DNA of 64,000 nucleotides from Terebella lapidaria (taxonomy: Eukaryota; Annelida; Polychaeta; Terebellida; Terebellidae), in the NCBI GenBank assembly GCA_949152475.1, contig OX424562.1, forward strand, positions 3,410,001 to 3,474,000, in the 5' to 3' direction. Made by a program: the position numbers and the translations under genes. The notes beneath the pieces are model-generated. The model worked only from the letters and a program-made list of their open reading frames with translations. It did not search any database and had not been told where the DNA came from. This document shows positions 11,821 through 22,283 of this stretch, one piece after another (the stretch's first letter is position 1; the number at the start of each line of letters is the position of its first letter).

Positions 11821-13330
11821 CGAGCAGTGTACTCACTCTATAGCCAACCCACCTGTTCTCAGTGAAAGCCCTTCACCTTTTATGAATGATTTGAGAGCAT
11901 TGAATGGCCAAATGTATTTCATCCTTTGATGGGGTCCAAAACCAAGTAATATTTCATATCATATTCTGTTTCAACTACAGTGATCATGCATTTATGGGTG
12001 TTAAGTAATGCTTGATAGTTAGACCCAGGAGAGCTCTGGGATATTGCATTAGGCACGCGAATACCGCCAGCTTTTGGGGCCCTTGAGTGGGCCCCAGACC
12101 CCCGGCCGACAGGGCTTGCTTCACCTTGTTCAACAACATTTCAGAACTAGGCTTTCCCTCAAAATCCTAGATTTGCCTGAATCAGCCATGCAAACACTCT
12201 TTAGGGGGTGGATGGGAAATGCACCAAAGGAAACCTATAAAACACACAACTGCATATCCCGTCAGCTTCTGGGGCCCTCAAGCGGTTCACGACATTTCAT
12301 ATATTGGCCTTCCTTCAGAACCCTGGATTCACCCGAGATCAGGTATTCATAAACTCTCCAAGGCCCTGGATATTGGACCAAGGAGAGCCCTAGAACACAT
12401 CCTTGAGGATGATATATTGGCAGTAATGGTTTGATACTTACATTCATCGTCTGGGGCCCTTCAGCACGCCCCTGACCCCTTGCCGGCCAGTACTGGCTTC
12501 ACCTGGCTTAATAACATTTCACAAATGGGCCGTCCCTCAAATGGCAGATTTGCTTCGAATTAGCCATGCAAAAACTCTTAGGGGAATGGGGAATGGACCA
12601 AAGGAAACCTAGGAAAAGAAAACACCACAGGGCATGCATATCTTTTTAGCTTCTGGGGCCCTTATGAAGTGGCCGTGTCGCAACTCACTAAGTCGTTCGC
12701 CTGCTGCTGAAGGGAATTCAATGTAGTCGTTCGCCTGCTGCTGAAGGGAATTCAATGTTCGTCGTCGACGGGTTCGAGCCCCGCTCTCCGCGATCAAAAT
12801 TCTCTCAGCGGATAAAGGGTTACCCTCCCTTCTCTGTCCGTCCGCCTGGAGCGGACACCGATATGGTGACCAGGTGATACATTGCAGACTGCTGCACTCG
12901 ATGTATCGGCGGTGGTGAAGGGGCAGAAACCTAGTTCACTAGGCGTACCCGGATCTTTCATGGGCCCATCATTGCAGTACAACAGAAAATCCTGTCCATA
13001 CACTACAAACATACACGGGAACCAAAAATATGCCAGGCACTGCACTGCGGCGACGCGCCACCAATATATTGCGGACCAAAGTTGGTCGAATGGTGGTAAG
13101 GCAAGTTCCCTTACAGGGTTACATCAGTATAATCTATCTATTTATCTATTTATTTATCAGGCATTCATAAGCTCTCCAAGGCCATGAAATCGGTCCAAGG
13201 AGAGCCCTAGAACACACCATTGGGGATGCATAAACCTTCAGCGCCTGGGGCCCGCTCGAACCCCCCGCTGACATGGGCTCGCTTCGCTCGCCGTTCAGTC
13301 GATCAAAGGTTTTGCCAAACCCCCGCAAAA
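11800..13330. repeat. Diverged repeats of about 190 bp centred on CTGGGGCCC
   Basis: The motif (C/T)TGGGGCCC recurs at about 12,077, 12,271, 12,453, 12,653 and 13,243. Each is preceded by a block resembling GACCAAGGAGAGCCCTAGAAC or GGACCAAAGGAAACCTA, and the spacing is about 180-200 bp where uninterrupted. GTATTCATAAACTCTCCAAGG at 12,343 matches a similar block at 13,163, showing that the SINE at 12,663-13,158 interrupts the series. The last block ends with a GGGTTCGCC-type palindromic text and TATACCCGCCCCTG. No coding function is seen. The element class is unknown. Confidence 0.55.
12663..13158 (+). mobile_element. tRNA-derived SINE, copy 1
   Basis: The head has a pol III B box, GGGTTCGAGCCCC (about 12,770), in a tRNA-like context beginning TATGAAGTGGCCGTGTCGC, which gives only a weak A box. 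The body carries TGTATCGGCGGTGGTGAAGG and TACACTACAAACATACACGG and ends in a CTAT/TTAT tetranucleotide tail (13,130-13,158). The same sequence recurs in reverse at 46,331-46,724, which proves it is a dispersed repeat. This copy carries a 34-bp tandem duplication in the head (12,692-12,725 repeated from 12,726). The 102-codon and 83-codon frames over it are chance. Confidence 0.85.
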
Positions 13331-14097
13331 AAAAATCCTATACCCGCCCCTGATTCAACACCTTGACGAATAAAAAACCGCGATGTATTTTCCACGATGT
13401 CAAGTTTGTATTTGAGATCGCATGCAAACATTGTGACGAAGCAATTTATCAATAGAATAGGGACAATATAAGCCTAAATCGAGTAACGCCCGCGTCCACC
13501 GAGACACGCCGAACTGAGTGCTGTGTCTAGACCAAAATCTCAGTGGGGAAAACGAGGTTAGCGTGAAACGAGCCTTCCGAATTTCGCGATGAAGATCTCA
13601 CACTGGATCAAGTTGATTGTCTGTCTGAGACCACCTGCTAGGACCAAGAGGATACAGCATATTAAGCGTGTCGTCCCGGGACGCGGCAACTCACTGATTG
13701 CATCTACTATCATGGCTTTTGATTATAGTTTGCATAATAATTACGAACTAATACGGACAATGTCTGAAAATATATACATCACAGCTTCCATGGTTCAGTA
13801 GTGATAGTATTGGCCATACAGGCGGCAAACATCCTTCAAATTGAATAGAACTCAATTTACCAATCAGACCACACACTATTATTCGATATTCTTGAGATCT
13901 GAAAACACGAGGCTTTTAATAATGACCAGCAGAGGTTTGTGATGTGCTGAGTGGGCGAAATATGCTGGAACAATTGACTTGTTTTTATTCGTTCATCCTG
14001 ATGTGATATTCTATCAATTGTGGTTTAGTTTGATAGTCATTTCTTGAAGTTACCGCCTTCATTTTTGTCTCCAGATTGAGGGATACAAAAAATATTC
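13331..14097. other. Intergenic stretch, no recognised gene
   Basis: A somewhat GC-richer patch (13,480-13,570) precedes a 70-codon frame (13,589-13,801) that has no recognisable domain. The rest is AT-rich without structure that I can see. Confidence 0.3.
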
Positions 14098-14760
14098 ACA
14101 GCGTTATTACACTCAAAGTTACAGCGTTATTGCGCTTTAAAGTAAAGCATTGATTCTTCCATTATCTCACCAGTGTATTCGTCTGTAATAAACATTATCT
14201 AGATTACAATAATTTTGCGGTTTCTCCACATATGATTGTACGATGATAGCTCTGGCATTGTAATTTGAAGCGTAATAATACTGTAAATTAGAGCGTTATT
14301 ATGCTGTAATTTATAGCGTTATTACGTCATATTGTCGCGTTATCATGCTTAGTTTACAGCGTTATTATAAAAAAAATTAGTATAAAAATGTTACTATAAT
14401 ATGAAGCGTAACAACACTTTGAAATAAAGCCTAACTTAGGCTTTATCATAGCATAATAACGCTCTAATTCACAGCATAATAACGCTCTAAATTAGGTTGT
14501 AAATTAAGATGTTATTACCCTTTAATATACAATAATATGGTGTTGCTGGGCGTTATGATTATTTACGGCCCAGCTCAGATTATTTTCAGCCCGACATTTT
14601 CAGCCCGACCCGGCACGCTCAGACTGCAAAGCCATAGAGTTTGATAATGAATGACAATGGAAAGATAATGAATGACAATGGAAAGATGATGGAAGTTCCA
14701 AACTTTAATTTAAAGCATAATAACGCTGTAAATCAGAGCTAAATAACGCTCTAAATAGTT
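14098..14760. repeat. GCGTTATTA array in both orientations
   Basis: Forward copies of AGCGTTATTATGCTGTAAATT-type text occur at about 14,100, 14,123, 14,294, 14,319, 14,335 and 14,359. Reverse copies (GCATAATAACGCTCTAAATT) occur at about 14,451, 14,475, 14,715 and 14,741. The unit is about 22-25 bp where adjacent. Between the orientations, at about 14,430-14,445, is a small hairpin (AAAGCCTAACTTAGGCTTT). This resembles a decayed foldback made of short units. Confidence 0.6.
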
Positions 14761-15718
14761 TTTATTACCACTAGGTCTCGCAAGTACCGACACAAATTAA
14801 AATATTGGGTGTTAGATAAATGGACAGCTTATTGAAGATAATTGTTGAATACACCTGTGGCTTAACGCAACATCCAAATACGCCACCTGCTGAACATGAT
14901 ATTGAACCGATGTTAATATGAACATAGTGTGGTTATTGTTACGATGTAATTATTTCTTTATTATGTGGGTTGGTATTTTCTCAGAGAGCAGTTTACCCAC
15001 GGTGGGGAGGGAATGGTGTGCTCCGATGAGTCGATGTCTGGGCGACTGGCAGAGCTCTCACGCGTACAGCGGAACTCACGCAGGCGACAGAGCAGCGTGC
15101 ACATACAGCGGGCCAGTGACAGGCAGACACGAGCTGGACAGCGACGAGGCAACATCGTACACTCGAAACTTTTACTTGTACTTAGATTTTGGGATTTGAT
15201 TAAACATCTAAAAACTTACAGGTTTGTTGTTGTTGATTTCTCGGTGACTGGCTGGTAAATGCAGAACACGAAATAGTATATACATGTATTTGCACTATGA
15301 CATATAACGATGATATGTGTATGCGTTGGTTGTGGTTGATCCAATTAGAAAATGTCTTGGAACTGGAACTTCAAGACAAAATCTAGGACTATAGAAGTTG
15401 GCATAGTCAACTTTTTCTCTCAGTAACAATATTTACCGTTATAATTATTGATAAACAATAATACAATGAGTATATCTTTGGCGCGGAAGCGATGGAAAGC
15501 GATTTAGGGTAGCTTCAAATAAGTGGTGTAAACAGAAAGTGCATCCCTACATTTTCAGGACAACCTGGGGCTTCTGAAAAAGATATGTTGCGCTGAAATT
15601 TGGGGGCGGGAGCATGGGGGACCCCCGTAGCCCTCCGCCTATATGTGTCAATCTATTACCACGATAAACCATATTTTGATGATGTCATTAGAAAACCTAA
15701 AATGCAACATTTCCTGAA
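14761..15718. other. Intergenic stretch with a GC-richer island
   Basis: At 14,985-15,165 the base composition rises and two overlapping frames are open (14,918-15,199 and 14,965-15,258), but neither translation resembles a family. An acceptor-like GGTATTTTCTCAG lies at about 14,971-14,983. A non-coding or unrecognised exon is possible. The remainder holds AT-rich sequence and a GGGGGCGGGAGC...GGGACCCCCG hairpin-like patch near 15,602-15,630. Confidence 0.3.
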
Positions 15719-15830
15719 TAAAAACAAAGGCTGACCAAATACATACAGTCGAAGACTCATTGGCGTCATCAGGGTTAGACAGTGTGTAAAATAGAGTTGT
15801 TTTCTACTGTACAAATCATGGAATCAGCAA
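15719..15830 (+). repeat. Fragment related to the 363-bp repeat
   Basis: The order of blocks AAAGGCTGACCAA, GCGTCATCAGGG, AGACAGTGTG and GTTTTCTACTGTAC matches the reverse complement of the repeat at 47,656-48,592. Similarity fades on both sides. Confidence 0.55.
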
Positions 15831-16669
15831 ATCAGCTGTCCAAAAACCTACCAGAACAATCTGGAAATCCATAACAAAACCTTTGTAAAAGCTGTTGTAC
15901 GAGACAAAGGTATCCAATCACAATCCAAAAGGTTATTGAGTGGTGCCTTTCTCGGAGACATGTCTAAAAACATCCGTTTTACCCCGACTCAGCGGTATTA
16001 ATGTAAGAATATTTCAATAATCGTAAAGTGGTGCCATGCATATAAACATGGTCCAGTACATGCTCTAGTATACATGTATGCATCAACATGATCAAAGTAT
16101 TATTATTATTACCAAAAGATTGCGATGATGCTAATACAAAAAAAAAAAATTTTTTGACATTAGAGTATTGGGGGCGAAGCCTCCAACTCTCTACATGTCT
16201 ATGTGCTAACGTTTGATGGAGGTTTCATGCCAACCTATCGACGCCCGTTTTGGCATGTAAACGTTCAGGCACCTACTACTTCAAATGATAATTTTCTTCG
16301 TCCTTGACATGAAATCTCTCGAATTGATGGCAAACTTGAATGAATATTCCACAGATGTGTAATGCATAAATCGATGTGTTAGGTTCGACAAAATTACGTA
16401 AGATGTTCAGATTGTCTTGAAAACGTCTCATTAGGAATATCAATGAAGTAGGCCTGATCATCATAATACCATGAATACATGGCAATGAATTGGAATCATG
16501 TGTGTGTGTGTGTGGGGGGGAGGGGTATGGTAGCAATTTGTTTCAGGGGGGAGGAGGGGGTAACGATGAGAAAGATACATTCAGCTGTTGTTGTACTAAT
16601 GATGTGCTGGAGCTCTAATGTCGACTCTCGCAGTTAGCTGCATTTTCTTGTTATGAATTAGAGACAAAG
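15831..16669. other. Intergenic stretch, no recognised gene
   Basis: It contains a TG/GGGG-rich low-complexity run (about 16,498-16,560) and a poly-A run (16,137-16,150). An 86-codon minus-strand frame (16,276-16,536) crosses the low-complexity run and is not credible as a gene. Confidence 0.35.
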
Positions 16670-16750
16670 ACCGACCAAGTATTTAATAGAAACACACACT
16701 GGTATAATCAAGGGCGGACAGTGTGTATTAAGTGCTTCTACTGTACGCCT
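16670..16750 (+). repeat. Second fragment related to the 363-bp repeat, abutting the Penelope fragment
   Basis: ACCGACCAAGTATTTAATAG, GGGCGGACAGTGTGT and TTCTACTGTACGCCTGGTGG follow the same block order as the 363-bp repeat (47,656-48,592, reverse strand). The match stops where reverse-transcriptase similarity begins, so it marks the left junction of the Penelope-type fragment. Confidence 0.5.
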
Positions 16751-17433
16751 GGTGGAAATATACTGAAATAGATGTGGTAAATATGGTTAATTTTCTGATT
16801 GATAACTTTTTTGAGGACTTTGGTGATCGAATATTTCAACAAACTATTGGTATTCCCATGGGTACAAACCGTGCGCCATTATTGGCAGACCTGTTTTTGT
16901 ACTCACATTTACAACGAGGAGGTTCTAAGAAACTAACATGTAATTTTAATTTCACTTTCCGATACATAGACGATGTATTGTCGCTAAATAATCCCAAGTT
17001 TGGTGATTATTTGGAAATCATCTATCCTAAGGAACGTGAAATTAAGGATACTACAAACACCTCTAATTCTTCCAGCTATCTAGACCTGAGGTTGGAGATT
17101 GATAATGATTCTAACCTGTCAACTAGATTATATGACAAACGTGATGATTTCAATTTTTCCATAGTCAATTTCCCTTTTCTAAGCAGCAACATTCCTGTGT
17201 CACCAGCATATGGTGTGTTTGTTTCTCAACTTATACGCTATTCCAGAGCTAGTTGCAAATATGAGTACTTTGTCTATCGAAGTGCCCAGCTAGTTTCTAA
17301 ACTGCTGAGACAAGGATATGTTTTATCAAGACTTATAGCTACCTTTAAGAAATTCTATGGACTTCATCATGATCTGGTTGTTAAATACACCAAATCTACG
17401 ACTGCTATGCAACTAGATCTATTTCTATGTTAA
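16732..17433 (+). pseudogene. 5'-truncated Penelope-type reverse transcriptase
   Basis: The 233-codon frame carries RT motif B (GIPMGTNRAPLLADLFL, residues about 43-59) and motif C (FRYIDDVLSLNN, about 79-90). A thumb-like C-terminus follows (SPAYGVFVSQLIRYSRA, then KFYGLHHDLV). Family members usually read GTNCAP where this one reads GTNRAP. RT motifs upstream of B, including the motif A aspartate, are absent, so it cannot be active despite being open. No GIY-YIG endonuclease follows. I recognise this as the Penelope-like or closely related single-ORF RT group common in marine invertebrates; the subfamily is uncertain. The first ATG lies in the flanking repeat, so the annotated start is formal only. 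Confidence 0.75.
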
Positions 17434-17665
17434 TTGTGGGGGAATTCATGACGGGTACTACTAGTGGGACAGGAAATGCTCTCTTTCCGGAACACCTGAT
17501 TGCACCTCCTGATGGCCATTTTCGGGGATTAATGAGTTTCCCTGTCATTTTTGTTTTCTCTCACTTCGTATGCCTTATAGGACTATGAGATTGGATATAT
17601 GACCCTGTTTTGTTCGCTCGGAATACTTAATACTGGGTTTTGATTCTTCGTCTATTAATACAACT
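16750..17665 (+). mobile_element. Penelope-like element, 3' portion
   Basis: The RT remnant is followed by a 3' region (17,434-17,665) containing CGGAACACCTGATTGCACCT and ending near CTTCGTCTATTAATAC. The same 3' region is present in reverse at 50,746-50,985, which fixes the 3' end of the element. The left junction is with the 363-bp-type repeat. Confidence 0.7.
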
Positions 17666-19496
17666 CCCAAAAAACGAGTATTCAAGTTAGTGCTAAAAAA
17701 AACTCAGGAAAATGGGCGTGTGACAAGTACATAAGCCAAACTAAAATGAAACGTGCATGAATAATTATAAATGAGATATAATTAGTCATAGTAATTAGTT
17801 ATGATGAGTTATAATTGTGTGCCACATGTGGGGCTCATTCTAACAGAGCACCTGATTATGCCTGTACGGGGACTCACTGATTTCATTTATTCACTTTGAT
17901 TTTGTACAAATCAGATCCTTTGCCCGAGTTGAAGGGAAAAGATTACTCGAGATTATCTGGGCTCTTCGGGAGAAATGACATGAAGAAAAAGTGATCAGTG
18001 ATTGAAACAGGATATCGTATCATTTACAAAGTAGTAACGTAACGTTCTGTAATTTTTGTAACGTCTATAACATTTGTAATTTCTGTAACGTTCTGTAAGT
18101 TTTCTGAAACAGAACGAACAGTTTACCAATTCGCAACAATTCGTAATTTGAATACACAAAAAAATAAGCACAATATTAGATCAAATGTACAAATTCTCAA
18201 AATAAATATATCAATATGAACTAGCTTTTTTTAGTCCGCACGGTGATGAGTAAATTCCAAAATGTCACTGTTTCCAGTTGATTCGGCGAATGATATCCTG
18301 CAAGGCGCTGATGTTGACGATGAGAGATTAATCCAGAATATACCCCTTAATATCCAACGAAGAATCAGCATCAGCTCAATAGACCTTTATCCCGTAGCAG
18401 CAGCATGTAAAATTCAGAATCTTCAATGTCCCGGTAATATCCAATTAGATGTCAAATCCAATCACAATCCAGTCAGTGTCCAACTCTGATGATAATACTT
18501 TAGCGCAACACTGTCCGTCTTCTATATTCAACCAACAAAAACGACTTTAAACACAGCCAGCTCAATATATATACCATTCAGAAATACAAAAAACGAATAG
18601 AACATACCAGAGAACAATAGAATTTTAATTTTATAAAAAAAATTACAAGAAAAGAAAATAATTTTCTTGAGAGCAAAAGAACTTTCTAAAAATTACAAGA
18701 AAAGAACATTCTAGAGACCAGCCTCTATATCATGTATATTGAATACATATAACTAACTCGCCGTGGCAACAGAATGTTATTTTACCAATATTGATCATAT
18801 TTTACTGATTCTCCACCAGTATTTACTACTCTATTTACTACAATTTACCATTTCAATTGTTTGAAGATAACCCAGTGGCATTCATTTCAATATATCCATT
18901 CAAACTTGGATTCGTATCATATGTGGAAACAGTGAAGAAATAAAGATAAGAATAAAACAGTGTATGTAATGTTACAGCACCATCCCCATACAACGAACTA
19001 ACCATATCACGTGAGAGCTGGAAGAGTAGCACGAGTATTCCGCAGAACACATTAGCAGTGCTATAAGGTGCCCTTTGTTGCTTGAACACGTCAGAGTATC
19101 TACTCCATTTCCGTCTGGCAGACTGGTGATTCCGTGACATGTAATACCTCGAGATGGACATAAGTTCCTGTGTTAAACAATACCCTACACATTTACCACC
19201 TATTACTACACATCCATGTTGCACTATTCAGACCCAATGTATTATAACGTACTTTTTATGTAGAATTTTGCTGGTATGGTTTCAGTTTGGACATTGAGGA
19301 AATTTGTCCTTCGAGCGACAAATATAAATTTCAATACAATGTGCTGAGGCCCAATGAACACCATAGATCACTATTATGCGAAGATGGTGATTCTTCAATA
19401 GTGATTAAAACAAAACGTTAGGATCACAATTACTATAGGTGTTATACAAGTCATACATGTAAATCTTGAATTTCTGTGATTTGTCTGTTGTAACCA
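17666..19496. other. Intergenic stretch, largely without recognised content
   Basis: Short variants of GTAACGTTCTGTAA recur at 18,040-18,100. A second, much weaker resemblance to the Penelope 3' region (GAGCACCTGATTATGCCTG, near 17,845-17,900) may be an old copy. A 75-codon frame at 18,262-18,489 is unrecognised. The minus-strand frame at 18,853-19,224 is listed separately. Confidence 0.35.
18853..19224 (-). CDS. Unrecognised open frame with one hydrophobic segment
   Basis: 123 codons, no family recognised. The N-terminal third is cysteine-rich. The middle is basic (SARRKWSRYSDVFKQQ). A hydrophobic stretch (TANVFCGILVLLFQLS, residues about 58-73) could be a membrane segment, and further aromatic-rich sequence follows. 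There is no neighbouring coding sequence and I could not define splice sites. A chance frame in AT-rich DNA is the main alternative. Confidence 0.18.
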   Translation of the reverse strand: MQHGCVVIGGKCVGYCLTQELMSISRYYMSRNHQSARRKWSRYSDVFKQQRAPYSTANVFCGILVLLFQLSRDMVSSLYGDGAVTLHTLFYSYLYFFTVSTYDTNPSLNGYIEMNATGLSSNN

Positions 19497-19836
19497 TGCA
19501 GTAATTTCGGAGCCGCTGAAAGGACATGGAAATGTATTTTGGACATATCGTGATTGCGTTTCTTCGCAATATTATTGCATGCCCTCGCATTCCGGATCCC
19601 ACGCAATCTTTCCACGTTCCCCCGCAATGCGGATCGCATTCTCTCGCGTCAGCACAATGAAGTCTATCGCGAGGGAACGCAATCCAAAATACAAAGAACG
19701 CAATAAGATCGCGATGAAACGTGATCCGGGTTGCGAGGAAACGCAATAAGATCGCGAGGGTATGAAATAATATTACGAGGGAACACTGTGCCAAAAATAT
19801 TTCTTCCATGTCTTCTCAGCGACTCCGTAAGTAATA
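19497..19836. mobile_element. Foldback element with internal CGCAAT/GCGAGG arrays
   Basis: The outer arms (about 19,500-19,545 and 19,790-19,833) are imperfect reverse complements: CGGAGCCGCTGAAAGGACAT against the complement of the right end, where GTCGCTGAGAAGACATGGAA is read. Inside, units such as CGCATTCTCTCGCG occur on the left and GCGAGGGAACGCAATCC on the right, giving opposed arrays of roughly 20-30 bp units. Overlapping minus-strand frames (19,405-19,858) run through these repeats and are not genes. Confidence 0.65.
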
Positions 19837-21421
19837 GTGTAATAAAAAAGAGAATCAAATTTAATCGTGAGGATCAATAAAGTTATACTTCATTTTTCGT
19901 CATGTTTTCCACAACGCGCCATACCATGTTTTCCACAACACCAGCCACGAGATGGCGCCACAGCCTGTTGCTGAGTGAGGCGTCTTTAGAGGGTCCTTGG
20001 CTTCTGGGTGGCTACTATTTTGTTCCCCATAACGCAGTGCTTTTTTTCACAGACAAATTTGAGTCTAGACACAGTGATTAGTAGTGTGTGCTGGTCTACG
20101 CGGATCTCTCTCAGTTGTTTTCTCCTGGCGACCATGTCGAGGTTTACATTGACAGACGGCACACATTATCAGCGGCCTTTTCTTTTATGATCAGGGGCGA
20201 GTTAGTTACAGCACACAACACCTGGTGATAATTACTTCCTGTATGTGATCAGTCACAGTTTTGACGGGCACCTGTAATGTTCTGATTACCAAGACGTGAC
20301 AATACACCATCCAGACCGCTTCATCATTATCATTACTCCAGAGACATCTGATGAACACGGTGTTAGTGGCAATGCAGGCAGCACTGCTCTCCAGTTCTCG
20401 TTCGTTAGGAGAACATCAGAAACCGAATATTGTGGACTGTGGATGAGTCGGTGTTCGACATTTGACTGTTCTGCTAAGAATAGAACACACTTCATGTACA
20501 ATGGTGAATGGAACTTCTGTGTGTGACTAATAGTTGTACGTCTATGTGCTAATCTAGCTCGTGTGTATGTGCTAACCAATGGTTCGTCTACACGACATAA
20601 AAACTTTTCATTGACAAATAACCTAATGCAAATCAAAGGTCATGATAACTCCTATCAATATCAGCATTAACTGTAACTCGCATTATCGTTCGTAGTAAAG
20701 AAAGGTTGTTGAGCTTGGTTTGAAGTCCACATTGGGTATGCCGATCGGGAATCCACTAATAAACAAACTTTTAATCTTGTTCAGAACTGTACCCGAAATG
20801 GGTTGAAATTATGTAATAACTTTTCCAACTGGACTGAAAAGGTGTGGACATGTAACAAACCGCCACTAGAACGAAGTTCGCCCACACCCGAAACAAACCG
20901 GTGATTTGAATGAGAAAAAATTTATTGAGTAGTTGAAAAACATGACATGAATAACTAGAGCGGTGTGACAGCCCAAAGGAAAACACACAAAGATACGAAT
21001 ACCGAGGTAACCTGAACGACTACTGCTACGTGATTACCGACAAGACTACTGAGAAATTAGAAGACTGGTTAACAAATCCAACATGTAAATAAACAAGGTG
21101 AATACATGTATAGTGGCAACCGGTGAACATGATGAAACACATTTTACATAGATGATTGAATCGGGACAATGACATAGTTGATTTGGCCATAGACTAGACT
21201 ACTTACAACAATTCATGGTAACGAACTTGTACGTGCCTAGTGACAGACGAGAGAAATCTAGCTACCTAGAATGTGATAACATGTATGTACAGAGATAAAA
21301 AAACACCATGCCCATGTAAAATGTGCAGAGAGGAGCCCAGTCACGGTAACTTTGTGTATATGGTTTGACGAAAAGAACGATTGTTCAGACTGAAACATAT
21401 ACATGATAGGGGAACAAAGTT
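19837..21421. other. Stretch left of the tyrosine-recombinase element
   Basis: CATGTTTTCCACAAC occurs twice at 19,901-19,945. Frames at 20,008-20,190, 20,286-20,636 and 20,296-20,526 overlap on opposite strands with no recognisable domain. The 3' non-coding end of the DIRS/Ngaro-type element should lie in 20,750-21,420, but I could not identify its terminal repeats. Confidence 0.3.
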
Positions 21422-22263
21422 TTACCAGCGTAGATATTTGAGAAATGCTGAGGAGTGCCAGCGTCCCAATCGCTGGATCTGGAGTAGAGAGATCCTCAGT
21501 TGTGCAGCGTATGTCACTCCCCCGATCCTGAAGCTGTGGCTGGTGTACAGTTTGGGGTCCTGGTTCGCATGCAGAATAACTTTTTTCAAGACGACATTGA
21601 AAAATGTTCTAGTGACTTTTTTGCAGCGCTGGTGACGAACAACATTGTTGACTGTGTGGGTCGATGTTGTAGATACTGTGCCATGGCAACCACTGGACAA
21701 TACTCTGGAGCTTGCTCGGGGTGAACAGTAATGGACTGTTTGGCAACAGAGTGGTTGAATGTCTGGAATAATATCACCAGTTTGGGTGGGTTGGTGAAAC
21801 AAGTGATATCTTGTAGCCAAAGGGTGTGTTTAGCGGGGGTCGCTGTAATCTCAGTTATGCGACACAGGCCGTAGAAAGCTAACAGGAACATAGCCTTGAA
21901 AAGAAAGTACTCGTACTCGCTTGGGACTGTGGCACGCAGAGAGTCAATGGCCGCATGTAACATGTGCAACGTCAAGGGCCTGCGTTGATCAGCTGATGGG
22001 CGGAGGTGCCGTAGACCCTGGAATGTCTTGGTGATGAGGAATGATGTCGCTGGGTCAGGGAAGCTCCTGATTTTGTTGAAGTAAGATATGGCAGACACAT
22101 AAGTACGGATCGAGCTGGTGGAATAGTGTCTATGGTACAGGTTTGTGATTACCAGGCCCAGGGTGATGGGGTCCAAAGGCAAAGGAGTTAACCCTGCTGT
22201 TGATGCAAACTCTTGGAGCAGGGACCAGGCACGTTGGTATAGTGATTGAGTCGCTGGTGACAA
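21422..22263 (-). pseudogene. Tyrosine recombinase remains of the DIRS/Ngaro-type element
   Basis: The region shows the N-terminal helical part (SLYQRAWSLLQEFASTAG) and, further on, the catalytic-type block SHSFRIGGVTYAAQ followed by GRWHSSAFLKYLR. This has the H-x-x-R...W...Y pattern of tyrosine recombinases. In intact relatives it would integrate circular cDNA without a DDE integrase. It is the last coding part of the element, and no DDE integrase is present in this element. Fossil; not intact. Confidence 0.8.
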
Positions 22264-22283
22264 GGCTGCTTCTATAATTTGTG

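Noticed and set aside
12663-13158. A functional tRNA gene at the B box
   Set aside because: The A box is weak, there is no complete cloverleaf, and a long body with a second genomic copy shows it is a SINE.
14918-15258. Coding exon in the GC-richer patch
   Set aside because: Frames are open on both strands and in two phases with low-complexity charged composition; no family resemblance.
19405-19858. Overlapping minus-strand frames, up to 134 codons
   Set aside because: They read through the opposed CGCAAT/GCGAGG arrays of a foldback.
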